NCBI RefSeq assembly: GCF_003431975.1
Contig: NZ_CP027116.1
Location: 496,001 to 560,000, forward strand
DNA length: 64,000 nt
Direction: 5' to 3'
Source of the DNA: Bacillus pumilus
GTDB taxonomy: Bacteria > Bacillota > Bacilli > Bacillales > Bacillaceae
The notes under the pieces were generated by a model that saw only the letters and a program-made list of their open reading frames with translations, made no database searches and was not told the origin of the DNA. The position numbers and the translations under genes are program-made. Shown here one piece after another: positions 7,479 to 16,999 of the stretch (position 1 is its first letter; every line of letters starts with the position of its first letter).

Positions 7479-8572
7479 TTGTTTTCACCCTCTTCTTGAA
7501 AAGCACGGATCGGAGAATGATCATAACGTGCACGCAGCTCGCGAATCTGTTTGATTAAGGTGGAGTCAATGGTTTTTTCGGCTTCGTCATACAATGGATC
7601 AAGGGCTTTCACCCATTTTTTTCTTTCTGCTGGCGTCAATTTATGAATAGCAATCGTAGATTCCCGTTTAATGTCCTCCAGCTGATCTTTGTTCATCTGT
7701 TCTGCATGTTTTTCATTCCACGCTGTCGTTTCTTCCATGGCTTCAAGTAAAATTCGTTTCGTTTCAGGTGTCTGGCGGTCAAAGAAGGATTGATCTGTTA
7801 AGACCACATAGCCTAAATACCCGTGATTACTGATCGTCATATAGTCTTGTATGTGATAGAATTTTTTTGAATAAATATTTGAAATTGTATTTTCTTCACC
7901 GTCTACTTTCTTTGTTTCTAATAGCTGAAACGTTGAATTAAATGATTCCTGATAGGGCTTTGCGCCAAGAAGGTTGAATTGTTTTTCAATCATGTCACTT
8001 TGCATGATCCGGAGAGATTGGTTTTTTAAATCACCAGGCAGCTTAATAGGACCTTTATTAGAGGTAATTTGCTTAAAGCCATTTGTCCAATAGGCCATGC
8101 CTTTTAGTCCGTCTTTTTGCAGGGTGCCAAACAATCGTTGTCCAATTGCACCGTGTAAGCCTTCTTGCACAGCATCATAATTTGAAAAAGCAAAGGGAAG
8201 GTCAAGTGCCAGCCACTCAGGGGACAGCATGCCGAGCTTCGAGGTAGACGGAGCGATAAATTGAACTTGATTCTCTTTGAGTGCATTCATTTCTTCTATA
8301 TCAGAATAAAGGCTCCCGTTGGAGAAAATTTGAATGCTGATCTTCCCATCGGATTTTTCGTGCACAAGCTCTGCAAATTTCTTTGCGGCAAGCCCCTTAG
8401 GTGTATTGTCTGCCACGACATGGCTAAATTTGAATACAAGCTGATTCTTCAGCCCGGTCTGCTCATCATCAAAGGTCGTCGCTGATTTTGGCATCATATG
8501 ATAAAAACCAAAGTATAAAGCGGTTACAAAACCGATGATGAGCAGTAGTGTATAGGCGAGTAAATTCTTCAT
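7475..8572 (-). CDS. dctB: C4-dicarboxylate binding protein DctB (TRAP-type solute-binding family)
   Basis: 365 residues. The N-terminus KNLLAYTLLLIIGFVTALYF is a membrane anchor or uncleaved signal, followed by an extracytoplasmic DctP-type binding domain (QLVFKFSHVVADNTPKG, then FIAPSTSKLGMLSPEW, LRIMQSDMIEKQF). In B. subtilis DctB binds C4-dicarboxylates such as fumarate and succinate and works with sensor DctS. The gene is divergent from dctS with 67 bp between starts. The start at 8572 was chosen because AAGGGGGA precedes it at good spacing and the signal anchor then sits at the N-terminus. The open frame extends 77 codons further upstream, overlapping dctS, with no plausible protein features. 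Confidence 0.88.
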   Translation of the reverse strand: MKNLLAYTLLLIIGFVTALYFGFYHMMPKSATTFDDEQTGLKNQLVFKFSHVVADNTPKGLAAKKFAELVHEKSDGKISIQIFSNGSLYSDIEEMNALKENQVQFIAPSTSKLGMLSPEWLALDLPFAFSNYDAVQEGLHGAIGQRLFGTLQKDGLKGMAYWTNGFKQITSNKGPIKLPGDLKNQSLRIMQSDMIEKQFNLLGAKPYQESFNSTFQLLETKKVDGEENTISNIYSKKFYHIQDYMTISNHGYLGYVVLTDQSFFDRQTPETKRILLEAMEETTAWNEKHAEQMNKDQLEDIKRESTIAIHKLTPAERKKWVKALDPLYDEAEKTIDSTLIKQIRELRARYDHSPIRAFQEEGENK

Positions 8573-8639
8573 ACGTCCGATCCCCCTTACGTCAAGCATA
8601 CTTGACCGAGGAAGAATTCGTAAAGATACAGGTGAAAAA

Positions 8640-10259
8640 ATGATGAGAAATCGATTGAAATTACAGCAATTATCTATTAGATGGAAGCTCACCATTCTTA
8701 CATATTTTGTTGTCATTTTCGCCCTTTTAATCGGAGGAATTGTCCTTGTTGGGGGAATCCAGCAAACAGAGGAACGAGAGCTTCGGAAAAGGCTCATGAA
8801 CACGGCGAGAACTGTGGCTGAAATGAACGAGGTGAAGCAGGCGCTAGCTGATCAAACAAAGGAACGTGACCGATTACAGCATGCTATCGAAGAGATTCGT
8901 ATTATTCAAGACGCTGACTACATTGTTGTCATGGATATGGGTCATGTGAGATTAACCCATCCAGTGAAAACAAGAATTGGACAGCGCTCGGAGGGGACAG
9001 ATGAAGAGCCTGCTTTTGCAGAGCATATTTATTTCTCAGAAGCAGAGGGAGAGCTTGGGACAGCCATCAGAGCTTTTTACCCAGTGAAGGATGATCAATT
9101 TAATCAAACTGGAGTTGTGCTTGTAGGGAGAACGCTACCAAGTATGGCGGATATATTAGGAGAAATGAAGCGGGATATCCTCATGATCCTTTTGCTGACG
9201 CTCAGCTTTGGACTTGTAGGTTCATTTTTACTCGCCCGTCATATTAAACAGCAAATGTTTAAATTGGAGCCGCATGAGATTGTCAGAATGCTAGAGGAAC
9301 GCACCGCTACCTTTCACTCTATTAATGAAGGGGTCATCGCCATTGATAATCAGCATATGATCACCATTTTTAATGAGAAGGCGAAGCAAATTTTTAGCGT
9401 GACAGGGGATGTCGTGGGCCGGAATATTTGGGATGTGCTGTCTGATACAAGGCTTCCTGAAATCATTGACCGTGCAGAGCCTGTCTACAATGAAGAAATT
9501 CATATGAGCGGAAAGCGCATCATGAGCAGCCGGATTCCGATTGTGATGAAAAAGAAGATCATCGGAGCGGTCGCCATTTTTCAGGACCGGACAGAAGCGG
9601 CTAAATTGGCAGAGGAGCTAACCGGGGTCAAGAACTTTGTGGACGGTCTGCGGGTGCAAAATCATGAGCATATGAATAAACTCCATACCATCGCTGGGCT
9701 GATTCAGCTCGGTAAAGCCGATCAAGCGCTCGATTTAGCCTTTCAAACGACGGAAGAGCAAGAGCATGTGACGGACTTTCTCCACCGCGTCATTCAGCAC
9801 GATGCCGTCGCAGGATTATTCATGAGCAAAATCAGAAGGGGCAAGGAGCTAGGCATTAAGGTCGAAGTCGACGAACATAGCTGTTTGCGTGATTTCCCTG
9901 AACGGCTAGATCAGCATGATATGACAAAGCTTCTCGGTAATCTGATCGAAAACGCCTTTGCTTCATACGAGTCTGTAGAAAGAGATACGAAACTCATTTC
10001 TATTAGTATTGATCAAACCGAGGATGTTCTCGCGATTTTAATTGAAGACAATGGCTCTGGGATCGAGGAGGACATGATTCCTTATATTTTCGATAAAGGC
10101 TTCACACATGGCAAAGAGGGCGGGACAGGTTATGGGCTGTATATTGTAAAAACGATTATCGACAAAGGGATGGGCAATGTAGAAGTCACATCAAGCATCG
10201 GCATTGGTACCACCTTCTCAATCGAATTCCCAATGACAATAGAGGAGAGAGACAGATGA
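8640..10259 (+). CDS. dctS: Sensor histidine kinase DctS (CitA/DcuS family)
   Basis: 539 residues. Membrane helix about 16-38, extracytoplasmic sensor domain about 40-175, second helix about 181-201, cytoplasmic PAS domain about 215-320, then a SpoOB-like dimerisation/phosphoacceptor region (NHEHMNKLHTIAGLIQLGKA, with the conserved His) and an ATPase domain with N-box LLGNLIENAF, G1 box EDNGSGIEE and G2 box GGTGYGLYIVKTII. It senses external C4-dicarboxylates, probably with DctB, and phosphorylates DctR. The stop overlaps the dctR start by 4 bp (ATGA), indicating coupled translation. Confidence 0.92.
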   Translation: MMRNRLKLQQLSIRWKLTILTYFVVIFALLIGGIVLVGGIQQTEERELRKRLMNTARTVAEMNEVKQALADQTKERDRLQHAIEEIRIIQDADYIVVMDMGHVRLTHPVKTRIGQRSEGTDEEPAFAEHIYFSEAEGELGTAIRAFYPVKDDQFNQTGVVLVGRTLPSMADILGEMKRDILMILLLTLSFGLVGSFLLARHIKQQMFKLEPHEIVRMLEERTATFHSINEGVIAIDNQHMITIFNEKAKQIFSVTGDVVGRNIWDVLSDTRLPEIIDRAEPVYNEEIHMSGKRIMSSRIPIVMKKKIIGAVAIFQDRTEAAKLAEELTGVKNFVDGLRVQNHEHMNKLHTIAGLIQLGKADQALDLAFQTTEEQEHVTDFLHRVIQHDAVAGLFMSKIRRGKELGIKVEVDEHSCLRDFPERLDQHDMTKLLGNLIENAFASYESVERDTKLISISIDQTEDVLAILIEDNGSGIEEDMIPYIFDKGFTHGKEGGTGYGLYIVKTIIDKGMGNVEVTSSIGIGTTFSIEFPMTIEERDR

Positions 10260-10939
10260 CTCAGATTAAGGTGCTATTAATTGAAGATGATCCGATGGTA
10301 CAAGAAGTGAATAAAGAGTTCATTAAAAGTGTTCCTGGCTTTCAAGTTGCGGCCGTCGCAGGAAATGGAGAGCAAGGCATCCAGCTCATTAAAGAGATCC
10401 GTCCAGACCTTGTTGTACTCGATGTGTATATGCCAAAAAAAGATGGCGTTAAAACGCTTCAAGACATCCGAAAGCAAAAGATGCAGGTGGACGTGATCGT
10501 TATTTCTGCGGCAAAAGACAAAGAGACTATTGGCATCATGCTGCAAAACGGCGCACGAGACTATATCATCAAGCCGTTTAAGTTCGAACGTATGAAAGAA
10601 TCACTTGAAAGCTATAAAGCATTTAAATCAAAAATACGTACAGCAGCAGAATTTTCTCAGGAGATGCTGGATGATATCATACGAAAGCCTGCTGTTAAAC
10701 AGGAGGATACTTGGCTCCCTAAAGGGCTGAATGTGCATACGATGAATGAAATTAAAGCGTATATGAGTTTGCAAGATGATCCTCAGTCAGCAGAAGAAGT
10801 TGCCAATGCACTCGGCATTGCGCGTGTCACAGCACGCCGGTATTTAGACTTCCTTGTAAAAGAAGGTGAGCTGAAGTTAGATATGCAATATGGTGGGGTT
10901 GGACGGCCTGTGAATAAATATATCGTACATTCTGACTAA
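10256..10939 (+). CDS. dctR: Response regulator DctR (CitB/DcuR family)
   Basis: 227 residues. The receiver domain comprises about residues 1-120, with acidic pocket IEDDP near residues 9-13, phosphoacceptor Asp in VVLDVYMPKKDG (about 56) and Lys in YIIKPFKFE. The C-terminal helix-turn-helix is typical of DcuR/CitB regulators (SAEEVANALGIARVTARRYL, about 179-198). Phosphorylated by DctS, it activates the dicarboxylate transporter gene dctP directly downstream. Confidence 0.92.
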   Translation: MTQIKVLLIEDDPMVQEVNKEFIKSVPGFQVAAVAGNGEQGIQLIKEIRPDLVVLDVYMPKKDGVKTLQDIRKQKMQVDVIVISAAKDKETIGIMLQNGARDYIIKPFKFERMKESLESYKAFKSKIRTAAEFSQEMLDDIIRKPAVKQEDTWLPKGLNVHTMNEIKAYMSLQDDPQSAEEVANALGIARVTARRYLDFLVKEGELKLDMQYGGVGRPVNKYIVHSD

Positions 10940-11023
10940 AAGACCAAAAAGACCAAAATGTACGATATGTTCATAAGCTTCACAGCCTTTGGTGAAATCG
11001 CTATCATTTATCTACAGATAAGA

Positions 11024-11037
11024 GTTAAGCGTTTACA
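11024..11037 (+). promoter_or_regulatory. Possible cre (CcpA) site upstream of dctP
   Basis: GTTAAGCGTTTACA matches 12 of 14 positions of the cre consensus TGWAANCGNTNWCA; the two mismatches are the first two bases. It lies 26 bp before the dctP start. Confidence 0.45.
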
Positions 11038-11063
11038 TCAAAGGGTGAGGGAGTTGATTTTTT

Positions 11064-12332
11064 ATGAAGAGGCTTTTGAAGAACCTGACATTTCAGGTGA
11101 TTGCAGCTGTCATTATCGGGATCATTGTCGGGATGGTTTGGCCAAACGTCGGAAAGGAAATGAAGCCACTTGGTGACACCTTTATCAATGCTGTTAAAAT
11201 GGTCATCGCGCCGATTATTTTCTTAACCATTGTTCTTGGTATTGCCAAGATGGGGGATATGAAAAAGGTTGGAAAAGTTGGGGGAAAAGCATTTATTTAT
11301 TTTGAAGTCGTTACGACGCTTGCGCTGGTCATCGGACTTTTTGTCGTAAATATGATGAAGCCGGGTGCAGGTTTGGACTATAGCAAGCTTGAAAAAGGGG
11401 ACGTTTCACAATATACCCAAAACGGGGGACAGGGTATCGACTGGATGGAATTTGTCACACATATCGTGCCTTCTAACATGGTAGACGCCTTTGCGAAGGG
11501 GGATATTTTACAGGTCTTATTCTTCTCTATTTTATTCGGTGTTGCGCTTGCTGCACTTGGCGAAAAGGGGAAAGGAATCATTGAGTGGCTTGATAAGCTG
11601 TCACTCGTTTTCTTTAAAATCATTGGATATATTATGCGTGCTGCCCCGCTCGGTGCATTTGGGGCAATGGCTTATACGATCGGACACTTTGGTTTGGCAT
11701 CGATTAAACCGCTTGCGAGTCTGATGCTCTCCGTTTATATGACCATGTTCCTGTTCATCTTCGTTGTGCTGAACATCATTTGTAAAATGTATGGATTCAG
11801 CCTGTTCGGTTATTTGCGGTTTATCAAGGATGAAATCCTAATTGTTCTAGGCACAAGCTCCTCAGAATCTGTGCTGCCAAGAATGATGGATAAAATGGAA
11901 CGCTACGGGTGCTCAAAGTCTGTTGTCGGCCTTGTTATTCCGACTGGGTATTCCTTTAATTTAGATGGCACCTCGATCTATTTATCGATGGCTGTCGTTT
12001 TCTTGGCGCAAGTGTTTGGTGTAGATCTATCCATCGGTCAGCAGATCACGATTATACTTGTTCTGATGCTCACGTCAAAAGGGGCAGCTGGAGTAACAGG
12101 AAGCGGCTTTATCGTATTGGCATCCACACTTGCGGCACTTCAGGTCATTCCGTTAGAGGGGCTTGCCCTGCTGCTTGGTGTAGATCGATTCATGAGTGAA
12201 GGAAGAGCCATTACAAATCTCATTGGAAATGGAATCGCCACAATTGTTGTCGCGAAAAGTGAAGGTGAATTTGACGAAGCGAAGAGCAAAACAGCGCTTC
12301 AGGAAATGCGGAATATGAAGCAGGCTGTATAG
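11064..12332 (+). CDS. dctP: C4-dicarboxylate:H+/Na+ symporter DctP (DctA type, DAACS family)
   Basis: 422 residues. Hallmarks of the glutamate-transporter fold are present: the first re-entrant loop with the serine-rich motif [14 protein letters not shown], helix-7 motif NLDGTSIY (the Leu variant is typical of dicarboxylate carriers, whereas amino acid carriers have NMDGT), the second re-entrant loop [16 protein letters not shown], and the helix-8 substrate motif [18 protein letters not shown]. It imports succinate, fumarate and malate across the cytoplasmic membrane. It lies downstream of dctSR and is the expected DctR target; a cre-like site precedes it. Confidence 0.93.
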   Translation: MKRLLKNLTFQVIAAVIIGIIVGMVWPNVGKEMKPLGDTFINAVKMVIAPIIFLTIVLGIAKMGDMKKVGKVGGKAFIYFEVVTTLALVIGLFVVNMMKPGAGLDYSKLEKGDVSQYTQNGGQGIDWMEFVTHIVPSNMVDAFAKGDILQVLFFSILFGVALAALGEKGKGIIEWLDKLSLVFFKIIGYIMRAAPLGAFGAMAYTIGHFGLASIKPLASLMLSVYMTMFLFIFVVLNIICKMYGFSLFGYLRFIKDEILIVLGTSSSESVLPRMMDKMERYGCSKSVVGLVIPTGYSFNLDGTSIYLSMAVVFLAQVFGVDLSIGQQITIILVLMLTSKGAAGVTGSGFIVLASTLAALQVIPLEGLALLLGVDRFMSEGRAITNLIGNGIATIVVAKSEGEFDEAKSKTALQEMRNMKQAV

Positions 12333-12345
12333 TATAAAAACAACC

Positions 12346-12388
12346 AAAAACCGAAACCTTATGTTCTACATGGGGTTCGGTTTTTTCT
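12346..12388 (+). terminator. Terminator of dctP
   Basis: AAAAACCGAAACC / GGGGTTCGGTTTTTT with a 13-base loop. Confidence 0.85.
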
Positions 12389-12542
12389 TGTGTAAAAAAG
12401 AAAAAACATAAAAGCTTGATAAATTTAGGACGAATCGTAAGACCTCATTGACCTTTTATTATATAATTTACAGAAAGATCCGATATAATGTATATCAGAT
12501 CCAATGAAAAATAGACTTTAGTCCTGGCAGGTGTGTAACGTA

Positions 12543-13565
12543 ATGGCGGCATTTTTTAAATTGTTCGAAAAACCCGGTGTTAAGCGGTTTTCAGTATTTG
12601 TAGTATTAGCTACAGCTCTATATCTATTAAGAGGAATGATGAATTTAATTCTCTTGACCTTCATATTCACCTTTTTGATGAATCGGTTAGAAGAGGTCAT
12701 TAGAGGTTTTTTAAGTCACTTCCTGAAAATAGGACAGAAATCGGTCATTACCATTTTGTATATCCTTCTGGCTGGTGGATTGACGTTTGGCGGATTCGTG
12801 TTTGTGCCAATTATCGCCAAACAGGTGGAACAGCTATTTCATTTAGGAAAGAAAATTGCAGATCATCCACAAGATTTACCCTTCTTTGATGTCATCACGA
12901 ACGTATTCGGAGATTTTAAAATATCAGCTTACTTTGAGAAAGGGTTTAATTTCCTCTATACATACTTAACAGATTTCAGCACGTTCAGTATCCAGGTCAT
13001 TATGTCCTTAATATTAAGCATGTTCTTCCTGTTCGAAAAGGAACGCCTCATTCAATTCATGAACAAGTTCAAAACGAGTAAAATCTCTGTCTTCTATCAT
13101 GAGATCGCCTTCTTTGGACGTAAGTTTTCCAGAACGTTTGGAAAAGTACTTGAAGCACAGTTCATTATTGCAACCGTTAACTGCGTTTTAACAACGATTG
13201 CGCTCGGCATTATGGGGTTCCCGCAGTTATTTGGATTAGCAGTCATGGTCTTTTTACTAGGCTTAATCCCAGTCGCAGGTGTGGTCATCTCGCTTATTCC
13301 ACTCAGCATCATTGCGTATACGCTTGGAGGCGGCATGTACGTCCTTTATATTGTGCTGGTGATCGTCATCATCCATGCCATTGAAGCCTACTTCTTAAAC
13401 CCGAAACTCATGTCAGCAAAAACAGAACTCCCTATTTTCTTCACATTTATTGTGCTGATTTTCTCTGAACACTACATCGGAATTTGGGGACTCATTATTG
13501 GTATTCCAATCTTTGTGTTTATCCTAGATATTTTGGAGGTCACCAACAAGGAGGAAAGTCGTTAA
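12543..13565 (+). CDS. ydbI: AI-2E family transporter YdbI
   Basis: 340 residues with about seven membrane helices and the loop between the early and later helices typical of the AI-2 exporter (TqsA/PerM) family. The C-terminal signature reads LGLIPVAGVVISLIPLSIIA followed by IIHAIEAYFLNPKLMSAKTELPI. Members move small solutes or ions; some, such as E. coli TqsA, export autoinducer-2 and others act as Na+/H+ antiporters, so the substrate is unknown. A GTG four codons upstream (12531) is an alternative start, but the AGGTG at about 12529 suits ATG 12543 better. Confidence 0.85.
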   Translation: MAAFFKLFEKPGVKRFSVFVVLATALYLLRGMMNLILLTFIFTFLMNRLEEVIRGFLSHFLKIGQKSVITILYILLAGGLTFGGFVFVPIIAKQVEQLFHLGKKIADHPQDLPFFDVITNVFGDFKISAYFEKGFNFLYTYLTDFSTFSIQVIMSLILSMFFLFEKERLIQFMNKFKTSKISVFYHEIAFFGRKFSRTFGKVLEAQFIIATVNCVLTTIALGIMGFPQLFGLAVMVFLLGLIPVAGVVISLIPLSIIAYTLGGGMYVLYIVLVIVIIHAIEAYFLNPKLMSAKTELPIFFTFIVLIFSEHYIGIWGLIIGIPIFVFILDILEVTNKEESR

Positions 13566-13629
13566 AAAGTTCAATTGAACCTGTTTACAATTTTCCGAAA
13601 ATAAGGTATAAATAGTATGAAAATATCAT

Positions 13630-13775
13630 AATAACCACACGCTTAATCCTTCTAAAGGAATGGGGGACCCACTTTTTTTGGGGTGAATTTTTCTACGAGT
13701 AGAAAAAAGGACATCTCTTCGTCCTAACCCGTCAGCTAACCTCATCAGCGTGAAGAGAGTAATCGGTGGTATATG
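13630..13775 (+). promoter_or_regulatory. Cyclic di-AMP riboswitch (ydaO/yuaA type)
   Basis: Conserved aptamer blocks occur in order: CGCTTAAT, then GGGGGACCCA, then TTGGGGTGAAT, then CCGTCAGCTAACCTC, then an AGAGAG element. The ends ACCAC (about 13633) and GTGGT (about 13766) can pair as P1. In this class ligand binding favours the downstream terminator and turns expression off. It sits directly before the terminator at 13787-13820 and the symporter gene. Confidence 0.9.
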
Positions 13776-13786
13776 TAAAGACACGC

Positions 13787-13820
13787 AGACCCACGAGAAA
13801 ACTCTCTCGTGGGTCTTTTT
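13787..13820 (+). terminator. Riboswitch expression-platform terminator
   Basis: AGACCCACGAGA / TCTCGTGGGTCT with a short loop plus TTTTT, located between the aptamer and the start codon, so it should control read-through into the symporter. Confidence 0.88.
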
Positions 13821-13841
13821 GACGAGGAAGGGGAGATTTTA

Positions 13842-15083
13842 TTGAAGCTGGCTACAAAAATTATTATTGCCCTTATTGTAGGTGCAATCACGGGACTGTT
13901 GCTTAACATTTTCGCTCCAAATGTATTCAAAGTGTTAGATCCTTATCTATTCACACCTCTAGGTCAAATCTTCTTAAATCTAATCAAAATGCTAGTTGTG
14001 CCTATCGTCTTCTTTTCCATTACACTTGGTGTGGCAGGCCTCGGCGATCCAAAAAAGCTTGGCCGAATTGGCGCAAAAAGCATCTTATATTTTCTACTCA
14101 CCACAACATTCGCTATTATCATTGCGATGTCTTTGGCATTATTGATTAAACCAGGTTCCTTTGGTTCATTCGATACAAAAGGTGCAGAATACGAACCTCA
14201 AGAAGCACCATCTACGACGGATACTTTATTAAACATCATTCCATCAAATCCAGTTCAATCTTTAGTCGAAGGAAATATGCTGCAAATCATTGTATTCTGT
14301 GTTTTTTTAGGACTAGGAATTGCCGTGCTAGGCAAAAAAACAGAAGGATTACTCAAGATATTAGAACAGGGCAATGAACTTATGATGTACCTTGTAGGAA
14401 TGGTCATGAAATTCGCTCCATACGGAACATTTGGTTTAATTGTGACGGCGATTGGGAGTCAAGGTCTTGATGCCATTAAAGCCATGGGGCTGTATTTTAC
14501 AGTGGTGCTAGTAGCGCTATTGGTGCATTTCTTTCTCACATACGGCTCAACGTTGGCTTTATTTGCAAAACGAAATCCATTCACATTCTTTAAAGACTTT
14601 TCACCTGCGATGGTCGTAGCCTTTAGTACGTCTAGCAGTAGTGCGGTTCTCCCTGTATCAATGGAAACCGCTCAAAAGAAACTGAAAGTACCTGAGCCGA
14701 TCTCTAGTTTTGTACAGCCGTTAGGCGCTACGATCAATATGGATGGAACAGCGATTATGCAAGGGGTTGCCACCATATTTATTGCACAAGTGTTTGGTGT
14801 CGAGCTAACGCTGTTGCAAATGCTCACAGTTGTATTAACCGCTGTATTAGCCAGTATTGGGACAGCTGGTGTACCGGGAGTTGGCTTAATTATGCTCGCG
14901 ATGGTCTTGAATTCGGTTGGGCTTCCAGTCGAAGGCATTGGGCTTATTCTTGGAATTGATCGCCTATTAGATATGGCAAGAACAGTTGTCAATATTACAG
15001 GTGACGCAGCATGTGCGGTGATCGTGACAGAAACTGAAAAAAAACATGAGAAAGACACAGTATCACCGAACCTATCTATGTAA
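13842..15083 (+). CDS. Dicarboxylate/amino acid:cation symporter, probably glutamate/aspartate (GltT/GltP-like)
   Basis: 413 residues, DAACS family with eight helices and two re-entrant loops. It shows the serine-rich loop FSTSSSSAVLPVSM, the helix-7 motif NMDGTAIMQG typical of amino acid carriers, loop IGTAGVPGVGLIMLA, and helix-8 motif DRLLDMARTVVNITGDAA. The Arg in MART corresponds to the residue that binds the substrate side-chain carboxylate in GltPh, so an acidic amino acid is the likely cargo. TTG 13842 is chosen as start: GAGGAAGGGGAG precedes it, and the longer frame from GTG 13809 would begin inside the terminator hairpin. Regulation by the c-di-AMP riboswitch is expected. Confidence 0.88.
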   Translation: MKLATKIIIALIVGAITGLLLNIFAPNVFKVLDPYLFTPLGQIFLNLIKMLVVPIVFFSITLGVAGLGDPKKLGRIGAKSILYFLLTTTFAIIIAMSLALLIKPGSFGSFDTKGAEYEPQEAPSTTDTLLNIIPSNPVQSLVEGNMLQIIVFCVFLGLGIAVLGKKTEGLLKILEQGNELMMYLVGMVMKFAPYGTFGLIVTAIGSQGLDAIKAMGLYFTVVLVALLVHFFLTYGSTLALFAKRNPFTFFKDFSPAMVVAFSTSSSSAVLPVSMETAQKKLKVPEPISSFVQPLGATINMDGTAIMQGVATIFIAQVFGVELTLLQMLTVVLTAVLASIGTAGVPGVGLIMLAMVLNSVGLPVEGIGLILGIDRLLDMARTVVNITGDAACAVIVTETEKKHEKDTVSPNLSM

Positions 15084-15091
15084 TGTGAAAG

Positions 15092-15119
15092 AAGGGCTGA
15101 CTGGATCAGCCCTTTTTTT
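15092..15119 (+). terminator. Terminator of the symporter gene
   Basis: AAGGGCTGA / TCAGCCCTT with a short loop, followed by a T-run. Confidence 0.85.
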
Positions 15120-15210
15120 CATGGAGTCCCTGCTCCTGCGTGATATACTTTTAACAGAACGAGCGGCCATTCTTGCCGCCATAGGCTTTACATGAGAAGG
15201 AGGAACCACG

Positions 15211-16137
15211 TTGCAGTCTGCTGTTTTAAAAGTAGAGAAAGTTGATAAACGAATTGGTGGGAACATGATTCTACAAGATATATCTATAGAAATAGGGAAA
15301 GGAGAAATAGTCGGATTATTAGGACCAAATGGATCTGGAAAAACGACCTTGATTCGCTTAATCGTTGGCTTGATGAGAAAAAACAATGGCCGAATCATGA
15401 TCAATGGATATTCACAGGATGAGGATTTTCAACAAGCGATGTCATCTGTTGGTGCGATTATCGAAAATCCTGAATTTTATTCGTATTTAACGGGCTTTGA
15501 AAACCTTGAACTGTATGCGGCGATGCACGATGGAGTGACAGAGGAGCGTATACAGGAAGTGGTGGAAAGAGTTCGTCTGGAACACGCCATTCATCAGAAG
15601 GTGAAGACGTATTCATTGGGGATGAAACAAAGGCTTGGGATTGCACAAGCCATATTGCATCAGCCGAACCTGCTCATTTTAGACGAACCGACAAATGGAC
15701 TTGATCCTGCAGGAATGAAGGAATTCAGGGAACATTTGCAAATGCTCGTACAAGAAGAAGGGACGTCCGTGTTATTCGCCACACACCTATTGCATGAGGT
15801 AGAAGAGCTATGTGACCGCATGATTATCATTCAAAAAGGACAAATCAAAGCCAGTGCCAAGCTCCAGGACACGGAGGGGAAAGAGCAAATACTAATGAAT
15901 ATTCAGCCAGTGGAAAAGGCCGCTTCATGGCTCTCCACGCAGGCGTATACATATGAACGAAATGGTGAGCGTGTATTACTTCAATTAAACAAAGAACAAG
16001 TGCCTGAGCTGAACAAACAGCTTGTGCTGGCTGGGTTTGATGTACTTGAAATGACACCTCAAAAGCCATCAATTGAAGAGACATTTATGAAATGGACGGA
16101 AGGCGGGACGGCAGATGCTTCAACTCATCAAGAATGA
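15211..16137 (+). CDS. ydbJ: ABC transporter ATP-binding protein YdbJ
   Basis: 308 residues. Walker A GPNGSGKTT (about 39-47), signature SLGMKQRLGIAQ, Walker B LLILDEPTNGLD and the switch His in FATHLLHEVEE are all present. An 80-residue C-terminal extension is typical of this bacitracin/lantibiotic-like exporter subfamily. It should power the permease YdbK, whose gene overlaps its 3' end by 23 bp. Start TTG 15211 follows AGAAGGAGGAACCACG. The substrate is unknown. Confidence 0.9.
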   Translation: MQSAVLKVEKVDKRIGGNMILQDISIEIGKGEIVGLLGPNGSGKTTLIRLIVGLMRKNNGRIMINGYSQDEDFQQAMSSVGAIIENPEFYSYLTGFENLELYAAMHDGVTEERIQEVVERVRLEHAIHQKVKTYSLGMKQRLGIAQAILHQPNLLILDEPTNGLDPAGMKEFREHLQMLVQEEGTSVLFATHLLHEVEELCDRMIIIQKGQIKASAKLQDTEGKEQILMNIQPVEKAASWLSTQAYTYERNGERVLLQLNKEQVPELNKQLVLAGFDVLEMTPQKPSIEETFMKWTEGGTADASTHQE

Positions 16138-16882
16138 GCATAAGAAAATGATGAGGAAAAAGATCACATTCATTGCACTTGGATTGATCGTTGTTTTCCA
16201 ATTGGCTATGGCTTTAACGCTGAAACGAGTCATTTCAAGCTTTGGTGGACAAGACACCGTCGCCAACTATTTTGGTTATTCCACGAACGTCGTGTTTATT
16301 TTACAGGTACTAGCTGTAGTCATAGGCGCGACCTTGATCTCAACAGAATTTCAAAAAAGGACGATCAAGTTTTTATTGATCCGGCCGAAAACAAGGCTGC
16401 AAATTTTTCTGTCAAAATATATGACACTTGTGCTGACAGTCATATACTTGTTTGTTTTTTATTATGTATTGGCTTTTCTATTTGGCCTGATGTTCTTCGG
16501 TACTGAATTTGATGAAAGTACGGGACGTTTATTTCAGCATACGTTTGCTGTCATCGGATCTCAGTGGGTAGAAGTCATCATGATGGCAAGCTTCGCTTTT
16601 ATGTGCTCCAGCTTGTTTAGGAACAGTCTCGTTGCACTTGTGACCTCGTTTTTTGTTTTATATGCGGCGAAATCACTAGTTCCCATCATGTCTCTTTTAG
16701 AAAATCAGTGGGGGAAAATCCTGCTTTTTGCTAATACGAACTTTACTCAGTACAGCTTTCAAGGTCCGCCGCCTTTTCATGGCATGAGCCCTTTGTTTTC
16801 TCTATTTATGGTAGGCGCACATTTTGTTTTCTTTGTTGGCACGGCTTGGTTTCTTTTCTGGAAGCGTGATGTAAATGTGTAA
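16115..16882 (+). CDS. ydbK: ABC transporter permease YdbK
   Basis: 255 residues, six predicted membrane helices of the ABC-2 type (for instance VVFILQVLAVVIGATLIS, VIYLFVFYYVLAFLFGLMFF, HFVFFVGTAWFLFW at the end). The cytoplasmic motif STEFQKRTIKFLLIRPKTR between helices 2 and 3 is the usual coupling segment for contact with the ATPase. It forms a transporter with YdbJ. The start ATG is inside ydbJ, so translation is probably coupled. Confidence 0.88.
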   Translation: MLQLIKNEHKKMMRKKITFIALGLIVVFQLAMALTLKRVISSFGGQDTVANYFGYSTNVVFILQVLAVVIGATLISTEFQKRTIKFLLIRPKTRLQIFLSKYMTLVLTVIYLFVFYYVLAFLFGLMFFGTEFDESTGRLFQHTFAVIGSQWVEVIMMASFAFMCSSLFRNSLVALVTSFFVLYAAKSLVPIMSLLENQWGKILLFANTNFTQYSFQGPPPFHGMSPLFSLFMVGAHFVFFVGTAWFLFWKRDVNV

Positions 16883-16999
16883 AAATTGTGTCAAATAACA
16901 AGAAAAATTCGTGACATCTTTGTGAAAACGAATCTGCATTTCACGATAACCGGCTGATTTTGTCTTATAATAAGAGGGAGTCATGGAGGTGGCACTATC

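Noticed and set aside
7475..8803. Longer 442-residue version of dctB
   Set aside because: The extra 77 residues overlap dctS, lack protein-like features and place the signal anchor internally; ATG 8572 has a good ribosome binding site.
14672..15058. 128-residue minus-strand frame within the symporter gene
   Set aside because: Antisense shadow of a hydrophobic protein, rich in Thr/Ser/Ile/Pro without motif or start signal.
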